From: Mycobacterium kansasii ATCC 12478
Lineage (GTDB): Bacteria > Actinomycetota > Actinomycetes > Mycobacteriales > Mycobacteriaceae
DNA: 64,000 nucleotides
Direction of reading: 5' to 3'
NCBI RefSeq assembly: GCF_000157895.3
Contig: NC_022663.1
Span: 5,208,001-5,272,000 of the forward strand
In this document: one piece after another, positions 1-9,700 of the stretch
Numbering within the stretch: position 1 is the first letter of the stretch
Layout: every line of letters starts with the position of its first letter
The notes under the pieces: generated by a model
The model's database searches: none
Told to the model about the DNA's origin: nothing
What the model saw: only the letters and a program-made list of their open reading frames with translations
Made by a program: the position numbers and the translations under genes

Positions 1-1866
1 GAAGTCGGGTTCTTCAAGGGCGTCATGCAGCTCACGCACCCGGCGTTTCTGATCCTGGACTCGCCGGACGGAAAGAACCACGGCACCAGGTCACTGAAAA
101 GCATCGCCGACGCCTCCAAGGCCATCAGCGGCGAAGTGGCCATGGAGGAGTTCGAGCGTCGCTTCTTCCCGATCTATCCGGCCAGCACGAAAGTGCAGAG
201 CTGGGACATCTTCAAATGCGTCCGCCAGGTGCTCGAAGTCCTCGACCCGGTGGATGATCCGCTGTCCCCCGACGTGCGCGCCGAGCACGGCCTGGTCTCC
301 GAAGACGAGGCGTTACGGGCCATTCACCTCGCCGAGGACGAGCCCGACCGGCGACGCGCCCGGGAACGGCTGACCTTCGACGAAGCGGTCGGCCTGCAGT
401 GGGCGCTGGTCGCTCGCCGGCACGGTGAGCTGTCGGAGTCCGGGCCCCCGGCACCGCCCCGGTCTGACGGGTTGGCGGCTGAATTGCTGGGCCGGCTGCC
501 TTTCGAGCTGACGGCAGGTCAGCGCGAGGTGCTCGCGGTGCTGTCCGAAGAGATCTCGGCGACGCGTCCGATGAACCGCTTGCTGCAGGGTGAGGTCGGC
601 TCGGGCAAGACGATCGTCGCGGTGCTGGCGATGCTGCAGATGGTCGACGCCGGCTACCAGTGTGCGCTGCTGGCCCCCACGGAAGTGCTTGCCGCACAAC
701 ATCTTACGTCGATCAACGATATCCTGGGACCGCTGGCGATGGGCGGCCAGCTGGGCGGGGCCGATAATGCCACCCGGGTGGCGTTGCTGACCGGCTCGAT
801 GACCGCGGGGCAGAAGAAGGACGTTCGGGCCGCGGTTGCCGGTGGCGAGGTCGGCATCGTCGTCGGCACCCACGCGCTGTTGCAGGATGCGGTGGAGTTC
901 CACAACCTGGGCATGGTGGTGGTCGACGAGCAACACCGGTTCGGCGTCGAGCAGCGAGATCAATTGCGCGGCAAGGCGCGTGCCGGAATCACCCCCCATC
1001 TGCTGGTGATGACCGCCACGCCGATACCGCGCACCGTCGCGCTCACGGTCTATGGCGACCTGGAAACGGCCACGCTGCGCGAACTTCCGCGCGGGCGCCA
1101 GCCGATCACCACCAACGTCATCTTCGTCAAGGACAAGCCCGCCTGGCTCGACCGCGCCTGGCAACGCATCATCGAAGAGGTCGCGGCCGGCCGCCAGGCT
1201 TATGTGGTGGCGCCCCGCATCGACGAGAGCGACGAGCCCGACAAAGAGCCCGCCGGCACCAAGCCCGCAGAGACCGCCGAAGGTCTGTACGCGCGGTTGA
1301 GTTCCCGGGAGCTGGCCAACCTGCGGCTGGGGCTCATGCATGGGCGGTTGTCCGCCGACGAGAAGGACGCTGCGATGGCGGCCTTTCGGGCCGGCCGCAT
1401 CGATGTGCTGGTGTGCACCACCGTCATCGAAGTGGGTGTGGACGTCCCCAACGCCACCGTGATGCTGGTGATGGATGCCGACCGGTTCGGCATCAGCCAG
1501 CTACACCAGCTGCGCGGCCGCATCGGGCGCGGCGCACATCCGAGCCTGTGTCTGCTGGCCAGCTGGGTGCCGCCGGCGTCACCGGCCGGTGAGCGGTTGC
1601 GCGCGGTCGCCAAGACGATGGACGGGTTCGCCCTGGCCGACCTCGACCTCAAGGAGCGCAAGGAAGGAGACGTGCTGGGCCGCAATCAGTCCGGTAAGGC
1701 GATCACCCTGCGGCTGCTGTCGCTGGCCGAGCACCGGGAGTACATCGAGGCTGCCCGGGACTTCTGTGTCCGCGCGTACCAGGATGCCGGCAAGCACCCG
1801 GGATTGGCGCTGCTGGCAGCGCGCTTCACCGACACCGACCGCATCGAATACCTGGACAAAGCATGA
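1..1866 (+). CDS. recG: ATP-dependent DNA helicase RecG, 5' end cut off by window
   Basis: RecG remodels stalled replication forks and Holliday junctions using ATP. The frame is open from base 1, so the gene starts outside the window and its N-terminal wedge domain is partly missing. About 621 codons are visible, against roughly 740 in mycobacterial RecG. Motif I reads GEVGSGKT (about visible residue 197) and the DExH box reads VVDEQHRFG, followed by MTATPIPRT (motif III). The second RecA-like domain holds HGRLSADEKD and QLRGRIGRG (motif VI). The stop overlaps the start of the next gene in ATGA, so the two are translationally coupled, as in the M. tuberculosis Rv2973c-Rv2972c pair. Confidence 0.97.
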   Translation, partial: EVGFFKGVMQLTHPAFLILDSPDGKNHGTRSLKSIADASKAISGEVAMEEFERRFFPIYPASTKVQSWDIFKCVRQVLEVLDPVDDPLSPDVRAEHGLVSEDEALRAIHLAEDEPDRRRARERLTFDEAVGLQWALVARRHGELSESGPPAPPRSDGLAAELLGRLPFELTAGQREVLAVLSEEISATRPMNRLLQGEVGSGKTIVAVLAMLQMVDAGYQCALLAPTEVLAAQHLTSINDILGPLAMGGQLGGADNATRVALLTGSMTAGQKKDVRAAVAGGEVGIVVGTHALLQDAVEFHNLGMVVVDEQHRFGVEQRDQLRGKARAGITPHLLVMTATPIPRTVALTVYGDLETATLRELPRGRQPITTNVIFVKDKPAWLDRAWQRIIEEVAAGRQAYVVAPRIDESDEPDKEPAGTKPAETAEGLYARLSSRELANLRLGLMHGRLSADEKDAAMAAFRAGRIDVLVCTTVIEVGVDVPNATVMLVMDADRFGISQLHQLRGRIGRGAHPSLCLLASWVPPASPAGERLRAVAKTMDGFALADLDLKERKEGDVLGRNQSGKAITLRLLSLAEHREYIEAARDFCVRAYQDAGKHPGLALLAARFTDTDRIEYLDKA

Positions 1867-2576
1867 ACCGCAAGACGCTTGCGATGCTGGCGGCGGTTGC
1901 GGTGCTGGCCCTGGTGGTCGCCTATCAGACGCTGGGCTCATCGGCGGCCAGGCACGCCGAGCAGTTCGCCGCGCGGGCCGACGTCCCGACGGTGCAACCC
2001 GGTACCGATGTGCTCGCGGGTGTGGCTGTGCTGCCGCAGCGCACCCACCGTTACGACTATCGCAGGGCGGCCTTCGGCGACGCCTGGGACGACAACAACG
2101 ACGCGCCCGGTGGACACAACGGCTGCGACACCCGCGACGACATCCTCAACCGCGACCTCGTCGACAAGACGTATGTGCCGACCAAGCGGTGCCCGGATGC
2201 CGTGGCAACCGGCACCCTGCACGACCCGTACACCAACACCACCATCGCCTTCCAGCGCGGCGCCAAGGTCGGCGAATCGGTGCAGATCGACCACATCGTT
2301 CCGCTGTCCTACGCCTGGGACATGGGCGCCTACGGGTGGCCGGCCCCGGAGCGGCTGCGGTTCGCCAACGATCCGGCCAACTTGCTGGCCGTGCAGGGAC
2401 AAGCCAATCAGGACAAAGGGGATTCGCCGCCGGCGCAGTGGATGCCGCCCAACGCCGCCTTCGCCTGCCAGTACGCCATACAGTTCATCGCCGTGCTGCG
2501 CGGCTACTCGTTGCCGGTAGACGAGGCGTCGGCCGGCGTACTGCGCACCGCCGCGGCCACCTGCCCGAGCGGCTGA
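1863..2576 (+). CDS. Secreted or membrane-anchored HNH (DUF1524/GmrSD-C-like) protein, Rv2972c type
   Basis: This is a 237-residue protein whose N-terminus (RKTLAMLAAVAVLALVVAYQ) is a signal peptide or signal anchor. The rest would therefore sit outside the membrane. The core has the HNH-type IDHIVPLSYAWDMGA, followed by NLLAVQGQANQDKGD and an Asn/Lys-rich stretch, typical of the DUF1524 nuclease fold. Cysteines in GCDTRDD, TKRCPD and FACQYA fit a disulfide-stabilised exported protein. The ATG overlaps the recG stop by four bases. Nuclease activity is inferred from the fold motif only; the substrate is unknown. Confidence 0.85.
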   Translation: MNRKTLAMLAAVAVLALVVAYQTLGSSAARHAEQFAARADVPTVQPGTDVLAGVAVLPQRTHRYDYRRAAFGDAWDDNNDAPGGHNGCDTRDDILNRDLVDKTYVPTKRCPDAVATGTLHDPYTNTTIAFQRGAKVGESVQIDHIVPLSYAWDMGAYGWPAPERLRFANDPANLLAVQGQANQDKGDSPPAQWMPPNAAFACQYAIQFIAVLRGYSLPVDEASAGVLRTAAATCPSG

Positions 2577-2585
2577 CCCCGGCCA

Positions 2586-2612
2586 GGGTAACCGCGGCCC
2601 GCGCGGCTACCC
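2586..2612. terminator. Hairpin between convergent genes
   Basis: Stem GGGTA-a-CCGCG pairs with CGCGG-c-TACCC around a five-base loop, with one internal mismatch. It lies between the convergent HNH gene and the aldo-keto reductase. There is no U-tract, which is common for mycobacterial terminators. Function is inferred from position and symmetry. Confidence 0.55.
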
Positions 2613-2699
2613 CCGCTGACTGTGCATCGGGCGACGCGACACGCCGTGGGAGCGTCGCCGGATTCACAATCGGCGGAGCAAAGAACGCCGAGCACAGAA

Positions 2700-3545
2700 C
2701 TACGTGCCGTTGTAGGTCAGCGGGTCCTCGCGGACGCGGGTGCCGTCGTTGAGCCCGTTGAGCGCATCCATGTGCTCGGCGGCCAATTCGAAATCGAACA
2801 CGTCGAGGTTGCCGGCGATGTGCTCGGGCTGAGACGAGCGGAAGACGACCGCATTACCCAGTTGCAGGTTCCAGCGCAGTAGCACCTGTGCGGGCGTCTT
2901 GCCGTATTCACCGGCAATCGACGTCACGGTCGGGTTGTCCATCAGCCGGCCGAGAGCCAGCGGAGTGTAGGACTGGGTGACGACGTTGTGCTGCGCATTC
3001 GATTTGCGCAGCTCGGCCTGGTTGAGCAGGGGGTGCAGCTCTATCTGGTTGACCGCAGGAGTGACGAACGTGAGGTCGATGACGTTCGACACATGTTCCT
3101 CGGTGAAGTTGGACACCCCGATCGAGCGGGCATGGCCCTCGCCGCGGGACTGGATCAAGCCGCCGAACGCGTCCACGTACTTACCCACGGCGGGGGCCGG
3201 CCAGTGAATCAGGTACAGGTCGACGTAATCCAGGCCGAGTCGCTCCAGGCTGGCTTTGCAAGCCTCCTGGGCCATGGTGAAACCATGATCGGCGGTGGCC
3301 AGCTTGGTGGTGACGAACAACTCCGCGCGTGGAATACCGGAGGCGGCGATCGCGCGGCCAACGGCTGCCTCGTTGCCGTACGCCGCGGCGGTGTCGATGA
3401 GCCGGCAGCCGACCTCTAACGCCGCCGACACCGCCCGTTCCGTTTCGTCCTCGGACAACTCCGCGACGCCGAGGCCGAGAACCGGCATCGTATTCTCGTC
3501 GTTTAGGGCTATTGAGGGAATCATGGCGCCCGACTCGCCGGTCAA
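2700..3545 (-). CDS. Aldo-keto reductase, Rv2971 type
   Basis: An NADPH-dependent aldo-keto reductase of 281 residues, the usual family length. The catalytic tetrad is visible: Asp and Tyr in DTAAAYGNE, Lys in TTKLA and His in LIHWPAP. GVSNF and the C-terminal FRSSQPEHI cofactor loop follow. The M. tuberculosis Rv2971 protein is thought to reduce small dicarbonyls such as methylglyoxal. I chose the TTG start at 3545 because the resulting MTGESGA matches my recollection of the Rv2971 N-terminus and an AGGTGAG precedes it; an ATG at 3525 is the alternative. It converges on the upstream HNH gene. Confidence 0.93.
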   Translation of the reverse strand: MTGESGAMIPSIALNDENTMPVLGLGVAELSEDETERAVSAALEVGCRLIDTAAAYGNEAAVGRAIAASGIPRAELFVTTKLATADHGFTMAQEACKASLERLGLDYVDLYLIHWPAPAVGKYVDAFGGLIQSRGEGHARSIGVSNFTEEHVSNVIDLTFVTPAVNQIELHPLLNQAELRKSNAQHNVVTQSYTPLALGRLMDNPTVTSIAGEYGKTPAQVLLRWNLQLGNAVVFRSSQPEHIAGNLDVFDFELAAEHMDALNGLNDGTRVREDPLTYNGT

Positions 3546-3582
3546 CGTATCTCACCTGCCTGTGAAATTGAAGGTTCTCGGA

Positions 3583-4135
3583 TCAGGGCCAAGCCGGGTT
3601 CCGCCATCTGGCGACGAGATCGAGGCCGTGGCGCCGCTGAGTCGAGGCGCTGATCTCGAAGTCGAACACGTCGAAGTTGCTCGCTATCCGTTTTTGGTAA
3701 CCGACTTGGGGATCACGATATTACCGAGTTGAATACGCTACCTAATCAACGCCCGCGCCGGTGTCCGCGCGCGGTGTTTTGCGACTGCCGTGTCACCAAT
3801 CGGATGGTCCGACAACGAACGCCTCCGCAGGGACTTCTGCGCCTTGAACGCGTTGAGCTGTGGCTGCGGCCGGGGAATCGCAGGCCGGCGCCAAAGGCTT
3901 TCAGCGTGCCGCTGTGGCCTGGTCGGGATCCGCCAATTTGGTCACCACGTACAGTTGGTCGCGGGGCACGCCGGAATCGGCGACCGCTCGCCCGGTCTCC
4001 CGTTCGTTGCGGTAGGCCGCCGCGGTGTCGATGTGCCGGTACCCGGCGCGCAGCCACCGCCTGCTCGGTGTCCGTCGGCTCGATCCGGAAGACTCCGAGT
4101 CCGACAGCTACCGAATGTCGTTGAGTGTGAGCTCG
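3583..4135 (-). pseudogene. Decayed second aldo-keto reductase gene
   Basis: No intact gene spans this stretch, but broken minus-strand frames clearly derive from an aldo-keto reductase. In order they give LTLNDI, then after a frameshift VGLGVFRIEP, then after another frameshift GYRHIDTAAAYRNERETGRA and QLYVVTKLAD. The middle of the gene is missing. The C-terminal pieces QLGNIVIPKSV and NFDVFDFEIS follow, with stops between them. It lies directly upstream of, and parallel to, the intact reductase at 2700-3545. It looks like a divergent paralogue or old duplicate rather than a recent copy, since its motifs differ from the neighbour's. Confidence 0.8.
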
Positions 4136-4168
4136 CGTTTTCCTAAGGGCTTGACATAGGAGAAACCC

Positions 4169-5287
4169 ATGACCAAGAGTCTGCCCGGCACGCCGGACCT
4201 TCAGCCCGAGGCGACCTGCGTACCGATGCGGTGGACGCGTCGTATCCAAAGCACCGTCACCGGCGCGGGCGTCAAAGTCATCCCGTGGATTCCGGGCCCG
4301 GTCAAGCGGCTTCTCACGCGCGGTCGTTCCGTCGTCATTGACGGCAACACCCTTGATCCCACGCTGCAGCTGATGCTGTCGGGCATGCGGGCCGTCGGCC
4401 TCGACGGCCTGGTGATCGACGACGACCCGGACGCCTCCCGTGCCAACATGCGGGAGGCGACCCTGGGATTCGGCGGTCCGCAGATTCACGTCGAGGTCGA
4501 AGAACTCACGCTGCCCGGGCCGGCCGGGGACATCCGGGCACGGCACTATCGCGCGCCCGGTGGAGTCGCCGCACCGCTGCTGGTCTTCTATCACGGCGGC
4601 GGCTGGGTGATCGGCGACCTGGACACCCACGACGCGGTGTGCCGCTTGACGTGCCGCGATGCCGGCATACACGTGCTGTCGATCGACTACCGGCTGGCTC
4701 CCGAACATCACGCCCCGGCCGGGATCGACGACGCTTTTGCGGCCTTCACGTGGGCCTACGAGCATGCCGGCGAACTCGGTGCCGTCCCCGGGCGGATTGC
4801 GGTGGGCGGCGACAGCGCGGGCGGCAATCTGGCGGCCGTCGTGTGCCAGCTGGCCAAAGACAGCGGAGGCCCGGCTCCGGTGTTGCAGTGGCTGATCTAT
4901 CCGCGCACCGACTTCACCGCGCAGACCCGCTCGCTGAGCCTGTTCGCGCGTGGCTTCTTGTTGACCAAACGAGACATCGACTGGTTCCAGGCGAAGTACC
5001 TGCGCGGCTCCGGGATCGACCCCACCGATCCGCGGGTGTCGCCGTTGCGCGCCGAGTCGCTGTCAGGTCTGCCGCCGGCGCTGATCGTGGTCGCCGGATT
5101 CGACCCGCTGCGCGACGAGGGTGAGCAGTACGCGGCGGCGTTGCGGGCCGCCGGGACGGCGGTTGATCTGCGTTGCGAGGGTTCGCTGACGCACGGCTTC
5201 ATCAATCTGTTTCCGCTCGGTGGTGACAGTGCCACCGCGACAAGCGAGCTGATTTCCGCATTGCGTGCGCACCTGAGCCGGGTCTGA
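4169..5287 (+). CDS. lipN: Hormone-sensitive-lipase-family esterase LipN
   Basis: A 372-residue alpha/beta-hydrolase of the HSL family. The oxyanion-hole motif HGGGW is followed by the nucleophile elbow GDSAGGN, the catalytic Asp in GFDPLRDEG and the His in LTHGFINL. No signal peptide is evident. M. tuberculosis LipN (Rv2970c) is of similar length and hydrolyses short-chain esters. The ATG is preceded by AGGAGA. It is followed after 76 bases by the DsbA-like gene in the same direction, matching the H37Rv order. Confidence 0.93.
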   Translation: MTKSLPGTPDLQPEATCVPMRWTRRIQSTVTGAGVKVIPWIPGPVKRLLTRGRSVVIDGNTLDPTLQLMLSGMRAVGLDGLVIDDDPDASRANMREATLGFGGPQIHVEVEELTLPGPAGDIRARHYRAPGGVAAPLLVFYHGGGWVIGDLDTHDAVCRLTCRDAGIHVLSIDYRLAPEHHAPAGIDDAFAAFTWAYEHAGELGAVPGRIAVGGDSAGGNLAAVVCQLAKDSGGPAPVLQWLIYPRTDFTAQTRSLSLFARGFLLTKRDIDWFQAKYLRGSGIDPTDPRVSPLRAESLSGLPPALIVVAGFDPLRDEGEQYAAALRAAGTAVDLRCEGSLTHGFINLFPLGGDSATATSELISALRAHLSRV

Positions 5288-5363
5288 GCCGTATCCGGAC
5301 GGCCGCCGGTACTCTAGAGGCGCCAGCAGCGCAGGCTATTCACCAAGTGAGGATCGCGAACCC

Positions 5364-6125
5364 GTGGCCGACAAAAACAAACGCCCTCCGCGGATCGACC
5401 TGAAGTCGCCCGACGGCAAATTCGGCCGGCTGATGCAGATCGGTGGCACCGCGCTGGTCGTGCTCTTTGCCGTTGTCCTGGTGTTCTACATCGTTACCTC
5501 GCACGACAAGAAGGGCGGCGGTGCCACGGCGGATGCGGTCCGGGTGACGTCCAGCAAGCTGGTCACCCAGCCCGGAACCAGCAACCCCAAGGCCGTGGTC
5601 TCGTTCTACGAGGATTTCCTGTGTCCGGCGTGCGGGAACTTCGAGCGCGGATTCGGTCCGACCGTATCCAGGCTCATTGACATCGGCGCTATCGCGGCCG
5701 ATTACACGATGGTGGATATCCTTTCCAGCCCGCGCAACGACAATTATTCGGCGCGCGCCGCGGCCGCGGCGTACTGCGTCGCCGACGAGTCCATCGATGC
5801 GTTCCGCCGGTTCCACACCGCGTTGTTCAGCAAAGACATCCAGCCGTCCGAAGTCGGCAAGACCTTCCCCGACAACGCAAAGCTGATCGAACTCGCCCGC
5901 GAAGCCGGTGTCGTCGGCAAGGTGCCCGACTGCATCAACAGCGGAAAGTACCTCTCCAAGGTCGACGGGCTGGCGGCGGCCGCGAACATCCACGCGACAC
6001 CGACTGTGAAGATCAACGGCACCGAATACGAATGGTCGACGCCGGAGGCGCTGGTGGCCAAGATCAAGGAGATCGTCGGCGACATTCCGGGCATGGACAC
6101 GGCGGCAACCGCCCCGGCAGCTTGA
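5364..6125 (+). CDS. Membrane-anchored DsbA-like thioredoxin (Rv2969c type)
   Basis: A 253-residue extracytoplasmic thiol oxidoreductase. One N-terminal membrane helix (about residues 26-48) anchors a DsbA-like thioredoxin domain. The active site is CPAC, with the cis-proline loop in ATPTV. A second cysteine pair (AAAYCVA and VPDCINS) matches the extra disulfide of mycobacterial DsbA. The start is GTG at 5364. It introduces disulfides in exported proteins and is re-oxidised by VKOR, the next gene, whose start almost touches this stop. Confidence 0.93.
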   Translation: MADKNKRPPRIDLKSPDGKFGRLMQIGGTALVVLFAVVLVFYIVTSHDKKGGGATADAVRVTSSKLVTQPGTSNPKAVVSFYEDFLCPACGNFERGFGPTVSRLIDIGAIAADYTMVDILSSPRNDNYSARAAAAAYCVADESIDAFRRFHTALFSKDIQPSEVGKTFPDNAKLIELAREAGVVGKVPDCINSGKYLSKVDGLAAAANIHATPTVKINGTEYEWSTPEALVAKIKEIVGDIPGMDTAATAPAA

Positions 6126-6130
6126 CCACG

Positions 6131-6757
6131 ATGGTCTCAGCCGAACCCGCCGATCTGACTCCAGACCCAGCGGGCGGCGTACGGGTACCCGCGCTGAGTG
6201 CGTGGTGGGTGTTGATCGCCGGCGCGTTCGGCCTGCTCGCCTCGATGACGCTGACGGTGGAGAAGATCAGGGTTCTGCTCGACCGGGATTACGTGCCGTC
6301 GTGCAACCTCAACCCGATCATGTCCTGCGGTTCGGTGATGGGCACCCCGCAGGCAACGTTGCTGGGCCTGCCCAACCCGGTCGTTGGCGTCGTGGGATTC
6401 ACCGTGGTGGTAGTAACCGGCGTCCTGGCGGTGACGAAAGTGCCTCTGCCGCATTGGTATTGGATCGGGCTGACCGTGGGTATCCTGGTCGGCACTGCGT
6501 TTGTGCACTGGCTGATCTTCCAAAGCCTGTACCGCATCGGGGCGTTGTGCCCGTACTGCATGCTGGTCTGGGTAGTCACCATCACCCTGCTGGTGGTGGC
6601 GGCGTCGATCGCGTTTCGTCCGGTGCTCGAAAGGCGAGACAGCGCCGTTCTGCGGGTCCTCTTCCAGTGGCGATGGTCGATCGCCACGCTGTGGTTCACC
6701 GCGGTGTTCCTGCAGATCATGATCCGCTTCTGGAATTATTGGTCGACGCTCATCTGA
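6131..6757 (+). CDS. Vitamin K epoxide reductase family protein VKOR (Rv2968c type)
   Basis: Integral membrane quinone-linked oxidase that regenerates the neighbouring DsbA-like protein. At 208 residues it is close to Rv2968c. It has four to five hydrophobic helices, the active-site CPYC near residue 137, and the loop cysteine pair in SCNLNPIMSCGS that relays electrons from DsbA. The ATG at 6131 was chosen; an in-frame TTG at 6122, overlapping the upstream stop, would add three residues. Confidence 0.93.
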   Translation: MVSAEPADLTPDPAGGVRVPALSAWWVLIAGAFGLLASMTLTVEKIRVLLDRDYVPSCNLNPIMSCGSVMGTPQATLLGLPNPVVGVVGFTVVVVTGVLAVTKVPLPHWYWIGLTVGILVGTAFVHWLIFQSLYRIGALCPYCMLVWVVTITLLVVAASIAFRPVLERRDSAVLRVLFQWRWSIATLWFTAVFLQIMIRFWNYWSTLI

Positions 6758-6767
6758 GAGGGGCCCC

Positions 6768-9700
6768 GTGATCTCCAAAGTGCTGGTGGCCAATCGCGGG
6801 GAGATCGCGATCCGGGCCTTTCGCGCCGCCTATGAACTCGGTATCGGCACGGTGGCCGTCTACGCCTACGAGGACCGCAATTCGCTGCATCGGTCCAAGG
6901 CCGACGAGTCCTACCAGATCGGCGAAATGGGGCACCCGGTACGTGCGTACCTTTCGGTGGACCAGATCGTGGAAACCGCTCGCCGCGCCGGCGCTGACGC
7001 GATCTACCCCGGTTACGGGTTCTTGTCGGAGAACCCCGAGTTGTCCAGGGCATGTGCGGCCGCGGGCATCACCTTCGTCGGCCCCGGCGCCGAAGTGCTT
7101 GAGCTGACTGGAAATAAGTCCCGGGCCGTCGCCGCCGCCCGGCAAGCGGGCCTGCCGGTGCTGACGTCGTCGGCGCCGTCGGCCTCGGTCGACGAGCTGA
7201 TGTCGGCCGCCGCGGGCATGCGGTTTCCCTTGTTCGTCAAGGCGGTTGCCGGCGGTGGTGGCCGCGGTATGCGCCGGGTCGGCGATATAGCCGCACTGCC
7301 CGAAGCCATCGAAGCCGCCAGCCGCGAAGCCGAGTCGGCATTCGGAGACCCGACGGTCTATCTGGAACAGGCGGTGTTACGCCCGCGCCACATCGAGGTG
7401 CAGATCCTGGCGGACACTAGCGGCAACGTGATCCACCTTTACGAGCGCGACTGCAGTGTGCAGCGCCGCCATCAGAAGGTCATCGAACTGGCGCCGGCGC
7501 CCAACCTGCCCGCCGAGTTGCGCGACCGGATGTGCGCCGACGCGGTGGCCTTCGCCCGCCACATCGGTTACAGCTGCGCCGGGACCGTCGAGTTTCTCCT
7601 TGACCAGCGCGGCGAGTACGTGTTCATCGAGATGAATCCGCGGATTCAGGTGGAACACACCGTCACCGAAGAGATCACCGATGTGGACCTGGTCTCCAGC
7701 CAGCTGCGCATTGCCGCAGGGGAGGCGCTCGACGACCTGGGCCTTGAGCAGGAGACCGTCCATCCACACGGCGCCGCGCTGCAGTGTCGGATCACCACCG
7801 AGGACCCGGCCAACGGGTTCCGGCCCGACACCGGCCGGATCAGCGCGCTGCGCACCCCCGGCGGCGCCGGCATCCGGCTGGACGGCAGCACCAACCTCGG
7901 CGCCGAGATCAGCGCCCACTTCGATTCCATGCTGGTCAAGCTGACCTGCCGGGGCCGTGACTTCCCGACAGCGGTGAATCGGGCGCGCCGGGCGATGGCG
8001 GAGTTCCGGATTCGCGGGGTATCCACGAACATCCCCTTCCTGCAAGCGGTTCTGGACGATCCTGATTTCCAGGCCGGCCGCATCACCACGTCGTTCATCG
8101 ACGAACGGCCACAGCTGCTGACCGCGCGATCCTCGGCCGATCGGGGCACCAAGATCCTCAACTACCTGGCCGATGTCACCGTCAATAAACCGCACGGCAC
8201 CAGACCGTCGACGGTCTACCCGCAGGACAAACTGCCCGATGTCGACCTGGACGCCCCGCCGCCGGCTGGCTCCAAGCAACGCCTGGCCGAATTGGGGCCG
8301 GAGGGTTTCGCGCGCTGGCTGCGGGACTCGGCGGCAGTGCGGGTGACCGACACGACATTTCGTGACGCGCATCAGTCGCTGCTGGCCACCCGGGTGCGCA
8401 CCAGCGGGCTGATGATGGTGGCGCCGTATCTGGCCCGCAGCATGCCGCAGCTGCTGTCGGTGGAGTGCTGGGGCGGTGCAACTTACGATGTGGCACTTCG
8501 CTTTCTGAAAGAAGACCCGTGGGAGCGGCTGGCCGCGCTGCGCCAGGCGATCCCGAACATCTGCCTGCAGATGCTGCTGCGGGGCCGCAATACCGTGGGC
8601 TACACCCCCTATCCGGAGGTGGTGACGTCGGCGTTCATCGACGAGGCCACCGCCACGGGCATCGACATCTTCCGGATCTTCGACGCGCTCAACAACCTTG
8701 AGTCGATGCGCCCGGCGATCGACGCTGTACGCGAAACCGGTTCTGCGGTAGCCGAAGTCGCGATGTGCTACACCGGCGACCTGGCAGACCCCGGTGAGCG
8801 GCTGTACACGCTCGACTACTATCTGAGGCTGGCCGAGTCCATCGTGGCGGCGGGCGCCCATGTGCTGGCCATCAAGGACATGGCGGGGCTGTTGCGGGCT
8901 TCGGCCGCGGCAAAGCTGGTCTCCGCCTTGCGAAGTCGCTTCGACCTTCCGGTGCACGTGCATACCCACGACACTCCGGGCGGTCAGCTGGCCAGCTATG
9001 TCGCCGCCTGGCACGCGGGGGCCGACGCCGTCGACGGGGCCGCTGCCCCACTGGCGGGCACCACCAGCCAACCCGCGCTGAGTTCGATCGTGGCCGCCGC
9101 CGCACACACCGACTACGACACCGGTTTGTCGCTTGCCGCGGTCTGCGCTCTGGAGCCGTTTTGGGAGGCGCTGCGAAAAGTGTATGCACCCTTTGAATCC
9201 GGCCTTCCCGGGCCGACGGGGCGAGTCTACCGCCACGAGATTCCGGGCGGTCAGCTATCGAATCTGCGCCAGCAGGCGATCGCCCTGGGTTTGGGGGACC
9301 GGTTCGAGGAGGTCGAGGAGGCATACGCCGGCGCCGACCGAATCCTGGGCCGGCTGATCAAGGTCACGCCGTCATCGAAGGTCGTCGGTGATCTGGCGCT
9401 CGCCCTGGTCGGCGCCGGCGTTAGTGCCGACGAATTCGCCTCCGAGCCGGCACGATTCGATATTCCGGATTCGGTGTTGGGGTTCCTGCGGGGTGAGTTG
9501 GGCGATCCGCCCGGCGGGTGGCCCGAGCCGTTGCGCAGCACGGCGCTGGCCGGCCGGGCGCCGGCCAAGTCCGCCGGACAACTGACGGGCGACGACGAGG
9601 CGGCTCTGGCGGTGCCGGGACCCAAACGGCAGGCCGTGTTGAATCGGTTGCTCTTCCCTGGTCCCACAAAGGAATTCGAGGAACACCGGGAGACGTACGG

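Noticed and set aside
7377..9236. Long minus-strand open frame of 619 codons
   Set aside because: It lies wholly within pyc, has low-complexity His/Arg/Gly-rich sequence and no family similarity; a GC-bias artefact.
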